From NCBI GenBank assembly GCA_903772945.1, contig CAICTM010000231.1, forward strand, positions 24,290-88,289: 64,000 bases of DNA. The letters are read 5' to 3'. Below the pieces are notes generated by a model. The model made no database searches. It was not told where the DNA came from and saw only the letters and a list, made by a program, of their open reading frames with translations. The translations under genes and the position numbers were made by a program. This document shows, piece by piece, positions 30,545 to 40,811 of the stretch (the stretch's first letter is position 1; the number at the start of each line of letters is the position of its first letter). Source of the stretch: Seminavis robusta (taxonomy: Eukaryota > Bacillariophyta > Bacillariophyceae > Naviculales > Naviculaceae).

Positions 30545-33500
30545 CTAGACCGAAACTTCTTGGGAGTAGGAACTGTCGGAAGGATCGTAGTAATCAAGAT
30601 TCTTCTTCAATTCCTCTGTCACGGGATCGATTGGCATCGATGAAGCTTCCTGATCCAACTTCTTGCCTTCCTCTGACAACGGGTCAATGGGAGATTCCCG
30701 GTCAAGGATTTTGAAAACGCGAATAGCACACTTCCGTACATCGTCTCTGGAATCCAGATCAGCCAGAGCAGCGCCCAATCCAATGACGCCCAAGATGAAA
30801 GTGAATTGTGCAATGATAAAGTCTCGAAATTCAAACTGCTCTGGATAGTTGATCAGCAGGTATCCACCCCACCAATACATCAGGGCGTTGGAAAAACGTT
30901 GTAGGCACATACCGAGGCCGGCCTTGAATGCAATAACTGCGCTAGCTGGGACAACATCGTGGTCGCCGTCCAATACGGACTTGTTGAATGCATCAAATTT
31001 TTTGGCTTCCAAAGTCAGGGCCGCAATTGTACGAATGTTGGACAGAGTTTCGGACAGAATGCTTCCAGGGTTGCTTGGATCCGAGTCAGAGTCCACTTTT
31101 CGAACGCCTTCATCTCCCTGTTGTTGAGCCCTGGTGAGCCTGGCAGCAACGGACAGAGGAACGAATACTACAATGGTCATCAACGCAAATGGCCACATGA
31201 ACTGTAAAAAGGAGCAAGCGTGTGTTAGCAACATCATTCAACATGGTCATCGATTCGGTGGCACCAGCCAGACATACCGCAAAGGAAACAATGAGACCCA
31301 GAACTACGGATGCTGCAGCCTCAATCAATTGCCGGAAGGGAGTCCCTGCAAATGCATGTAGCCGAGCTGTGTCCTCCCCAAGCGCAGACAGGAGTGTTCC
31401 AACGTCATGGGTGTCGTGATAGGCTGGAGGTAGTCGCACCAGAGATGCAAATGTGTCATCGCGGACACTCTTTGTGAGCCGTTCGCTGGCTTGGCCAAAT
31501 CCCCAGAATGAAAGAATACCCCCGACAAAACATAGAAGGGTCAAAAGACAATAATAAATAGCAACATCGAAGGATTGAGACTGCATCGTGTCTGCAGCAG
31601 AATCCCAGTACTCTTCACAAGAGTCGAAACCCATTGTTGCGTTGAATGCAGCAGCAAATGTATTGGGGCAAGGTCGCACGGTGAAGAAAAACACGTCGAT
31701 GGTACCGGCGAACAGCATTCCCAATAAAGGATAGGTGCATCCACCCAAAAGAGCTCCGAGGGAGCCAACCAGAATGTACCGAGTGTTGGGAGCTGCGAGT
31801 TGCTTGATACGGTCGACGCTGAAAACGCTGTCTTTTTCTTCTTTCAAGTCCTCTTTTTCGCTGAACAGGGTGCTCTTGTACAAGTCATCGTCCGAATCTT
31901 CTTCTTCTTCTTCGGCGTCCTCTTGCACAGATGTTTTGGATCCATCCAACTCTTCTCGAATTGATTCTTCGATTGTGGCAACTCTTTTTTGAGCATTCAC
32001 AAGACCTTGGTAATGGCCGTTCTTCTTTGCCATCAGTTCATCATGGCTCCCGATCTCAAGCACTGCACCACCCGAGATGAAGGCTATACGATCTGCATCT
32101 CTTACTGTGCTTAGTTTGTGCGCAATCACCAGCGTCGTCTGATTGCGGGAGCGCATCAATTGGGACAGCGCCTCTTGCACAATTTTCTCGCTTTCGTTAT
32201 CAAGGGCGCTCGTAGCTTCGTCCAGAATGAGGAGCGGAGGTTTCTTGATAAGTGCCCGAGCAATGGCGATTCTCTGTTTTTGACTGTTGACAGCAAATGG
32301 TACGCAGGGTGAGGCGCCACCAATGAAGGAATACCGGTAGCAGAGGAAGACCGTGGTTGACTTACCCTCCAGAAACTTGCGTTCCTAGTTCACCCACTTG
32401 AGTATCATAGCCTTGCGGGAAAGACATTATGAAATTGTGGGCATTGGCTTGTTTTGCCGCTTCTTCAATGGCTTCTCGTGACGAGTTATTGGGTGCTCCG
32501 AACGCAATGTTCTCTGCAATCGAGCCGGGGAAAAGGGTTGGCTCTTGTCCAACATATCCTTCATAGTACAAAAGAACACACAAAAAAACAATGTTAGCAA
32601 CGTAGAGATTCTCCTTGAACTCCCTCTCTCCGGTTTCTCCTTACCAATCTGATCACGATACCAGTGAACATTTAGAGACGTGATGTCATGGCCCTTGTAT
32701 TCCACAACACCTCCAGATGGGTCGTAGAATCGTTCAAGAAGAGCCACGGTTGTTGATTTGCCGCCACCACTGTATGGATCAGAAGAAACACAAAATCGAA
32801 TCCAAGAGCTTTGCAATGAGAGACCGCCCAAAACTACAATGGTGCAATGCGACTGTTTGCATGCCTCGCCTCGACTCGACTCACCTTGGACCGACGAGAG
32901 CAACCGTTTCACCTGGCAGCAGGTCCAAATTGAAGTTTTGAAAGACAGTCTTTGTGGGACGAGCTGGAGAGACCAAAAAGCAAACGAGACAAAACAGGAA
33001 AATGAGTGAGTGAGTGAGACACAAAATCTTGGATGGATGCTCGGGATTGCTAGCTATCTGCGCCATTTTGTACTTACCTGGGTAACTGAAGCAGACATTT
33101 CGAAACCTAACCGCGGGGATCTGTTCTCCGTCGTCTTTGGGCGCGAGAAGTGGAGGAGGTGCGCAGGTTTCTGGTGTGCCAAGCAAGAAAGATCCCTGTC
33201 CCTTTGGCTCGTCGTCATTGTCAACACTCACGATACTACTATCTCTTTGAACCACGGGGGCATCGGTAGCAACATCCGCCGGTGCCGTTTCAGTGGGTCC
33301 TTCTTGGGTTTCTACCAGGTGTCGATAGTGACCTGCCTCATTCGTCATTAACTCTGCGTGGGTGCCCTGTTCTGCCACTTGCCCATCGGCAATGACAAAG
33401 ATGATATCCGCATTGCGAATGGTCGACAGCCGATGTGCTACAATGATTGTGGTCCTTGCTTGCTCTTCGACGATGCGATCCAATGCAGCCTGTACCACCT

Positions 33501-35364
33501 GTTCAGACTGTGAGTCGAGCGCCGACGTTGCTTCGTCCAAGAGCAATACGTTGGGATTGGAGACCAAGACTCGTGCCATGGCGACCCGTTGTTTCTCTCC
33601 TCCACTCAATTGTGCTCCCTTGTGTCCCACATGAGTATCGTATCCTTCTGGAAAGGAAGTAATGAAATTGTGGGCATTTGCCAATTTGGCAGCCTGTTCA
33701 ATTTCTTCTTGCGTGATGTCGTCCTTGGTACTACTACTCCCATGGGCAATATTATCCCGAATCGATGCCGCAAATAGGACGGGTTCCTGCGACACGTAGC
33801 CAATCGTTTGTCGGTATGCCTTTAGATTCAAGTGTTGAATATTGGTTCCATCGAGCAAGATCTCACCCTCACATGGTGAATAGTATCGTTCAATGAGTCC
33901 GAGCACGGTACTCTTGCCACCCCCACTGGGTCCCACCAACGCCACCGTCTTTCCAGCGGGTATATCAATGCTAAAGTTTTTCAAAATGATATCATCGGGT
34001 CGGGAGGGATAGGAAAAGGAAATGTTGGAAAAAGAAATGTTGCCCTGAATGCCTTTTGGCTTGATCCCAGCCGTGTTGGAAAATGGGTCGTAGGGTACGG
34101 ATTGTTGTTTTGAGGATTGATGTGTGCCTTCTTCAACCAATGTCATTTGTTGATCCGTGTTGGTTTCTGGTGCCTTTGGAAGGCTTGTCTGTTTTGCCTT
34201 TTTGGATTCAGCATCATCATCATCATCATCTTGAATGACAGACATGGCTTCGCCCACGGCGACACGTGCTTCTTGAAATGCCTCGAGACAATTCCCCAGT
34301 CGACTCAATGCTTGCATGGAGAACATGATTCCAATCATGGCTCCAAAGATATCGGCTCCGGTGGTAGGACAGGGTCCCGTGCCAAAACTACCACCGGGAT
34401 CACATCCCGTGACACGCACGTCCCGATACATGACATAACTTCCAAAAAGGACGACGAGTGCAAAGAGGGAAATGACGGCGGCCATCATGGCGGCATTCCA
34501 GAATCCCAATGCCACCATGAATGATTTGGCACTGTCCAACGCGCTCTGTGTGGCGTGTTGATAGGACTGGAGGCGTGCTGGAACGGCATTGAGCGACAGT
34601 ACCGTTCGTAACGACGTGAGTGTAGTCATGGCAATACTGCCCGCTTGTTGATAGTAATCGGCAGCCCGCATGGATTTGGTGCGATTGAGTTGCATGCCTC
34701 GAAACGTCGCGGCAGTCACAAACGGAAGGATACAAAAAATGAGCAATGCGACTTGCCAACTGGCCACCAATCCAAAGAGAATTCCGGCTAGACCAGTCGT
34801 AATGTTTTGAATGGTTTCTCCAAATTTGGCACCCATGCCGCGTCGATAACTGGCGGCCGCCACCATCATGGATGTCGCCATGCCATTGACATGCGGATGA
34901 GTGTCCCAAAAGGACATGTCTTTGCGCAAGAGGGCGTGGAACCACTCGTATTGGAGCAATCGACTCGCTCGGGCGGCGGCCAATTGAAAACAAAAGTTTT
35001 GAAAAAAGGCCGTCACCAACGAATAGACGCCCAGCAGAATGAATGTCACGGAGATTTCTCGAATTTGTGCCAATGGACTACTACTCGTGACAGCTTCTTC
35101 TTGTTGTTGTTCGAGTATGAGGAGCGCATCGGGGCCGGACAAGCCACTGAGGGTTTGAAAGGTTTGCGACATGAAATAGGCCAACAGGGGCCAAGTCATT
35201 CCGTGGGCCATGCCACCCACTGTTCCACCGACAAACAAGAGTTGTGTGCTCACGCCACAGCGAAATAGAAAACTCAACGTGTCACTCAAAGAAGCAGCGC
35301 TCTTTTTGACATTGACAACCGTTGTTTCTTCTTCATTGTTCGGCTGTGATGATGGGGTCGTCAT
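30545..35364 (-). CDS. ABCB-like ABC transporter with order TMD-NBD-NBD-TMD
   Basis: Six exons on minus: 35364..33078, 32963..32885, 32769..32645, 32558..32366, 32283..31278, 31201..30545, 1448 aa with frame kept at every junction. Residues ~30-330 are a six-segment exporter TMD. NBD1 has GPSGGGKST (~480), LSGGEKQR (~588), [11 protein letters not shown] and VAHRLST. After a ~70-aa linker with no membrane segment a second NBD begins (~750): [19 protein letters not shown] (split by introns), [31 protein letters not shown] second TMD follows (~1060-1380) and the protein ends in an acidic tail without another NBD. Both ATPase sites look intact. Canonical ABCB is TMD-NBD-TMD-NBD, so this order is odd. 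Substrate unknown; membrane exporter by family. Confidence 0.82.
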
Positions 35365-36008
35365 GGTAGAGGTTTAATTGTTCTGTGTGAAACAACGATG
35401 TTCTGGGTTTTTATGCGGCTGTCTTGCTGGTGATGAGTGTGATGAGAGCCAAAGACAGACTTAGCAGGTTAGTTAGTTTATGGATGATACCAACAGTCCC
35501 ATCGTCTATTATGCAAGATTCCTCGCTCTCGGGCTACAAGGATGATTGAAATGATCCACAGAGGTTACATTCCGGCGCCCATGATGGATTGGATTGCTGT
35601 GGAACAGTTTCTTGATGGTTTGATAGCGGACAAACAATGATGCCGGTGACGCCCAAGCAGCCAAAGCGCTGCAGTCATCAGGCTTTTTCAAAGCCGGGAA
35701 CAAAGTGGAAAAACCAGTTTGGAGCAAGTGTGCGATGTCAGTGTCATTCCAAAAGATTTCATTCCGTTACCACCGTTGGAAAAAGAGTTGTCAACGCACC
35801 ACAACAATGGTTGCTGTTCGTCGGGTCCTCACCAAAAACAACCGTACCCGGTACATTCCGAAGGACTGATCTCTCGCTTCACTGAACAGAGGTCCACTTC
35901 TTGGTCCTCACAACACAAAAAGCAGAGCTGATCCATCTGGCCAGCCCTAATAATAGAAGCTGTCGTTCCCAAAAGTTTGTACCAGGAAGCTGCGAGAATA
36001 CATACAAA
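35365..36008. promoter_or_regulatory. Divergent upstream region of ABC transporter and LRR-like gene
   Basis: 644 bp between opposing starts. No additional gene seen; promoter content is inferred from the arrangement. Confidence 0.35.
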
Positions 36009-37392
36009 ATGACCACACAAGAAGAACTTGCTAGTACCTCCTGGGCTGAATTCCAGACGCGATACAGCCCAAGCGTTTCGGACGAGGCAATCTTTCGTCG
36101 AACTCTGCCCACTCGATACCGTAGGGCCATTGCCAAAGAGCTAGAAGCTGCCGTTTTCTATGCTTCGAAATCGGTTACGGTGATGCAAATCTTTGCGTGC
36201 GATGAAGGATGCCCGCACATCCAATTCACGGTACGTAGATGCCGTGTTACAAGGCATCCATCGAAGCATTCAACATTATGGTCGTGATGGCTGGACACTC
36301 CAAAAGCTGCAAATCCAGAGTTACTTTGAACTCAACCGCGCCCAGATGGATAAGCTCCTGTGGGTGGCCCCAAAGGAGTTGGAGCTGTGCATACATGCAC
36401 ATTTGGAAGAAGAGGAGCCAGAGCAGGGGGGAACCTGTACTCGCGATTGGTCCATGTGCGGTCTACAGACACTCAGCTTTGACTATTACAGTGAGCTAGA
36501 TGATGCTGCCTTTGTTGCCTTGCTGGAGACTCTCAGCAAACTGTCATCTTTGCAGTCACTCAGCTTGAATGCTTGTCCAGAAGGCGAGGAACCGTTGGAA
36601 GATATCGAAGGAGTGGGATTCAACAGAGAGAAAATCACCGGCCCATTGGTGCAAGTCCTTGAAAACAACCCGAACATTCATTACCTTCAACTATGCACGT
36701 TCCTTCCGGAAGCAGGACCCTTCTGCGATCAGTTGCAGCGGTGCAACAATCTGAAGAAAATACACTTGAAACAGCTCAAAAGTGTAGAGGAAGGCGGAGA
36801 CTTGCGCTATTTTGAGCTACTTTTTGCGGCTCTGTCAAGCAAGGACCTCATAGTGGACGAGTTGAAATATGAATACATGGACTCTGACGAAACCAACGAA
36901 ACCCCCTGGGGTCCCTCTGGAGTTATGTATCCCATTGCCCTAAACAAAGGGGGCCTTCGTCAAAAGATGGTTGACGAGTCCATTAATAGCAAGGAGCTCT
37001 TTAATATGTTGACTCCGCTCTGCAGCAGTGAGGCAGAAAGAGAAACAAGGCGTGCAGCAATGATGGAGATGGTTAGCAGCGAGTTGGCTGATTACGACAG
37101 AGCAAAGAAGGAGCACGCATTGGGAAATTCGGACCATCGATTGTTGTTTCAAGCAAGTTTTACTAGTGGTATGATGGTGCCTTATGTTGCAAGCAGGTAC
37201 GGAAACAAGCCAATGCAAGACTTGAAGGATACTTGCATGATCTATGGACTGTTGCGTCAGTCACCTGCTATCTGGCTGAAGATGGCAAACAACGATCAAG
37301 AGGAGGATGCCAAGCCAAAAGCAAGGAAGTGTCCAGCAACGCAAGGTAAGGCCGGCCCAACCAGAAAGAAACCAAAGCAGTCAACAACGTAG
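36009..37392 (+). CDS. LRR/RNI-like protein of unknown function, interrupted by a frameshift near 36205
   Basis: The start frame (MTTQEELASTSWAEFQ) runs from 36009 and the downstream frame runs to the stop at 37392; they overlap between about 36181 and 36287. A paralogous pseudogene at 39448-40420 retains CRTSKSLDAAL where the second frame here reads ARTSNSRYVDAVL, which places the shift near 36200-36215. No intron with GT-AG ends restores frame. The protein shows leucine-rich-repeat-like spacing (SLQSLSLNACPEG, NPNIHYLQLCTFLPEAGPF, NNLKKIHLKQLKS) and a Lys-rich C-terminus. It could be a recent pseudogene, a sequencing error or a real shift. Function unknown. Confidence 0.55.
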
Positions 37393-37735
37393 CAAAGTGA
37401 GGAGACGTGTCGATTCTTGGTTTCAGTTGCCATTGATGTTTGGTGTACATTTGCTTACGGCAGCACCCCTTGGCTGAACACTCCCACAAGTGCTAAGATT
37501 AGATACATGACGCTTAATACCGCTTACCTACCTACTCTAGATTGAAAATGGCGTGCTGGCTAGAGTCCCCGCAATGGATTAGCATGGAGAGTGGCTGTGT
37601 CGGCGAGCGTGATGTTTTGACCGCGCAGGATGCAAACATCATCGCACAAATGGATATATCCTGTTTCAACGACAAGATATGAGCTATTAAACTATAAAGC
37701 CAGAGGATTTTCAGATGTCCTACCTCCCCGTGCAA
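37393..37735. other. Convergent 3' flanks
   Basis: No gene seen in this gap. Confidence 0.3.
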
Positions 37736-38245
37736 CTAGCTCAAAACAGGCACAATCACACCCAGAATGAATCCAATCACATAAAGAACGATTGCATCAT
37801 TCAATCCTCCAATCGCATTGACAATCAGCCACCGAAACGCAGGCCTCGATACTACCAATCCTATGTATGCTTCCTTTTTAAAATACCATTGCGCCAGGGC
37901 GACAAGCCCAATCCCCGAGCTTCTCATGGCCATTGAGATTGAAGACCTTTGCCTTTTCATAAAAGCAAACGCCCCCACGTTCATTGCAGGAATCCAGCAG
38001 CGGTGACCGATGCAAGCAACCAGGGGCAACAAAAAGAACAACACCAGGGATTCCAACGTGGTCCCCCACCGTAGTACTAACCTGGCCCGACGATGCTTAA
38101 CTTCGCTGAGCAGACGGGAAGCGGTGCTGTCATCGTGGTATGGTCGTTCCTGAGAGAGAGTGAAGTTTGTAGCATTACAAAGTCTACACTTTTGTTTCTG
38201 GTCTTGCGGACCATTCGTTGCCCTTCCAAAAGAAACACAAACCAT
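37736..38245 (-). CDS. Possible small multi-pass membrane protein
   Basis: 169-codon frame from the ATG at 38245. The second half has hydrophobic segments LVLFFLLPLVACIG, GLVALAQWYF and AIVLYVIGFILGVIVPVL, separated by a basic loop (MKRQRSSISMAMRS), so it could be a three-pass membrane protein. A donor-like GTTAGT follows RRA at ~38090, so an intron is possible. It would diverge from the methyltransferase gene with only 87 bp between starts. No family recognised, and chance cannot be excluded. Confidence 0.35.
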   Translation of the reverse strand: MVCVSFGRATNGPQDQKQKCRLCNATNFTLSQERPYHDDSTASRLLSEVKHRRARLVLRWGTTLESLVLFFLLPLVACIGHRCWIPAMNVGAFAFMKRQRSSISMAMRSSGIGLVALAQWYFKKEAYIGLVVSRPAFRWLIVNAIGGLNDAIVLYVIGFILGVIVPVLS

Positions 38246-38332
38246 GACGAGCAGATCAGTCAAGAAGCAGGGAAGAAGAAAGTGACGCTGGACCAATCAT
38301 CTCGGCTTGCAAATTGCAAAAGAATACAAACC

Positions 38333-39121
38333 ATGACGAGTCGATGGAGTCAAGAAGACAAGAAAGAAGAAAATGATCGCGAGCGGACTTCTCCTCATAA
38401 ACCTGCGGAAGAGGACGTTAAAATGTGGAGGGAGTTCGATATTCACGAGGAAGAGCAGAATGCCTTCGATATGAACGCCTTTGATTTGTTTGGTCGAGAA
38501 GAACCACTCGATACGGTCGACTTTACATTTCCTGAACAGTTGCCGGACGTGGTGATTCAACTGCAGTGCCAAGAGGACTACACACAGTCGACGGGCATGG
38601 CCATTTGGTTGGGTGCCGACCTTTTGGCCGATTTCATGCTCCAATCGCCCCATCTTGTACGCGGCAAAAAAGTGCTGGAGGTTGGAGCCGGCGTCGGGCT
38701 CTGTGGGATTGTTGCGTACCATTTGCAGGCGTCCCAGTTGGTCTCGACGGATGGAGACCTGGATGCCTTGGACAATCTACGACGCAACGTTCAGCATAAC
38801 ACGGACACAAAAAAGTGCACTTGTCGCCAGATGATATGGGGCAAGAATATTCCAGAGTTTCGAGACTCACACGGTCGATTTGATGTCATTCTCGGGTCCG
38901 ACCTCTTTTACATGACACGAAGTATCAAACCTCTCTTTCAAACGGTGGATCAGTTATTGACACCCGGTGGCATCTTTTTGGCTGCCAGTCCCTGTGCCAA
39001 GCAAAATTCATTCGAAGATATTTTGAAATTGGTGGAAGAAGAGGGATTTGTTTGGACCCAAGAAGCTTCTGATGTATACATCTTTCGTCGGAAAGCAAAG
39101 AAGGAAGATGGTGAAAAATAG
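38333..39121 (+). CDS. METTL21-like (Methyltransf_16) protein methyltransferase
   Basis: 262 aa, single exon. The N-terminal ~45 residues are charged. The SAM-binding Rossmann core follows: the family's pre-motif TQSTGMAIWLGADLLADF, motif I VLEVGAGVGLCGI, the acidic residue after the next strand (VSTDGDLDAL), and DVILGSDLFYM, then a final strand with YIFRR. These define the Methyltransf_16 family, which methylates lysine side chains in translation factors, chaperones and other proteins; the target here is unknown. The start is the ATG in ATACAAACCATGACGAG. A near-copy of this start lies 87 bp upstream in another frame. Confidence 0.85.
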   Translation: MTSRWSQEDKKEENDRERTSPHKPAEEDVKMWREFDIHEEEQNAFDMNAFDLFGREEPLDTVDFTFPEQLPDVVIQLQCQEDYTQSTGMAIWLGADLLADFMLQSPHLVRGKKVLEVGAGVGLCGIVAYHLQASQLVSTDGDLDALDNLRRNVQHNTDTKKCTCRQMIWGKNIPEFRDSHGRFDVILGSDLFYMTRSIKPLFQTVDQLLTPGGIFLAASPCAKQNSFEDILKLVEEEGFVWTQEASDVYIFRRKAKKEDGEK

Positions 39122-39447
39122 AGATAGCCGGCCATAATCGAGTATCCCTGCATGGGTGTTCAGCTGGAATTGGTTCCTCAGTGAATGGGGTCCAAGCTAT
39201 CCACTCAGCACGCAGATATAGATGGTTTCCGTGGTTGCCAGCCAATTGTTCATTACAAACAACATTGGGGTATTCCTGTTTAGGATTCTCTCCAACTATG
39301 ACATACAGCAGGACGACGGCAAAATAGAGCAGATGTGCAGCGTGTTCCAGTCTTCATCCTGGAAGGGCTGAACTTGTATGTCATATATTTCCGTCCCTCT
39401 TTCTCTTCGTTTTGGGTTTTTCGGCTTCCCTCTCATCCTGCTGTGTC

Positions 39448-40420
39448 TCAATGACGCCCGAGTTGAAAAGCTTGCGGCCGAAGGAGTAGTCCGTAGAGAA
39501 TGACCGTTTCCCGTGTCAAACTCTTCCCCGATCTGATGGTTCTTCGCGTTCGTCCCACCGCACAGTGGTTCCAACGGGTTGCTAAGCTAGCCAGAAATGT
39601 TTTAATCCACCAGTTTCCTAAGACGGCCACTCTTGTTCAGGGCCACAAAGCAATCAACGTTAGATGGGCCACAAGGCGACAGACTCCGAGGTATCCCACT
39701 CGAAGTATCGTTCCAATATCCGAGGTCTTCTGTAACGACATCCGAACTCGACAGCGCTGATGCAAGATGCTCAAAATAGTAGAGGTATTCTTCTTTGCTA
39801 CTGGCCAACTTGACCATGTACAATTCAGTCAGGTGCTTGCATCTCTTCAACTGTTGACAGAAGGGACCTGCTTTGGGGAGCAGTTTTGGATCCAAGCCAA
39901 GAGTTTTCAGTTTGGAGTTGGTCTCGAGAACATTCACTAAGGGACCCGTAATGGCCTCACTCTCAAACTCACTCATGCTATCTGGTTCTGGTGGAGCATG
40001 CAAGCGAAGCGATTGCGCTGTTGAGAAGTTACTCAGAGATTCAAGCCAATCGACGTGTCGATCGTCAATCATCTCTTTGTCTTTGACGGAGAGAACTTGC
40101 TTAAGCAACGCTCCGACAAATCAGAGAGACCACGAGTTCGTTGTCCACCGCATATGAATCCTCGTCGTCATACGGATATGGATATTCGCTGAGGCATACT
40201 TCAAGCTTGTGTGGTGCTACGTTTAGTAGCTTTGCTATCTGGGCTCTCGTCAGATGGAAACAACTCACGAGTTTTAGTTTTTTCAGGGTCCGTCAATCAC
40301 AGCCATCTTTGATGCTTTGGTGGAGATCATCCAATGCTGCATCCAGGGACTTGCTTGTTCTGCAACATAACCCGGACCACCCCTTTAGCTCAAGCACATG
40401 CGTGCATTCAATGTCACTTG
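39448..40420 (-). pseudogene. Decayed paralogue of the LRR-like gene at 36009
   Basis: Read on minus, several frames match the 36009-37392 gene in order: SKSLDAALDDLHQSI, then LTRAQIAKLLNVAPHKLEV (functional copy: LNRAQMDKLLWVAPKELEL), ITGPLVNVLETN, LPKAGPFCQQLKRC, GPSNVDCFVALNKSG, and finally ILYGLLLRPQAF (copy: MIYGLLRQSPAI). At least three frameshifts and two in-frame stops separate them. The copy is in inverted orientation, ~2 kb beyond the intact one. The region is clearly dead as a gene. Confidence 0.8.
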
Positions 40421-40811
40421 GCGTGACCCACGTGTGCTTCGTACGGTATCCCGCGGCCGTACTAACACAACCTGCTCGGCAGGGGAAAGCTAAGGATGCG
40501 TCGCTGCGGCAACTCATCGGCAGGACAAACAAGGATGTGGTACATGGGTTACAAATACAGAATCTTCAAGCAATTTGTGCCTCTGAAAGGGGGTGTAGCC
40601 CGAATCTGCGACGACGTCTCGTAAGAAGTGGGAAAGAAACAAAAGCAATGAGAGTTGGTTACATGTTTGTCTGGAACCTTTGTGTACATATGTCCGAAAC
40701 AAGATAAACTTCTCAAGCTATAGAGGTTGTCTTTAAAGGGTGAACTATGAGCTACCAGCAGAGACAATGATATCTTGCGGCTGCACACAAACATAAGTGC
40801 AACGTGATCCG
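40421..40811. other. Gap between pseudogene and ATG4, no gene seen
   Basis: Contains only short frames. No gene or repeat seen. Confidence 0.3.

Noticed and set aside
35509-36008. Short frames on both strands upstream of the LRR-like gene
   Set aside because: All under 90 codons with no domain or signal; probably promoter DNA.
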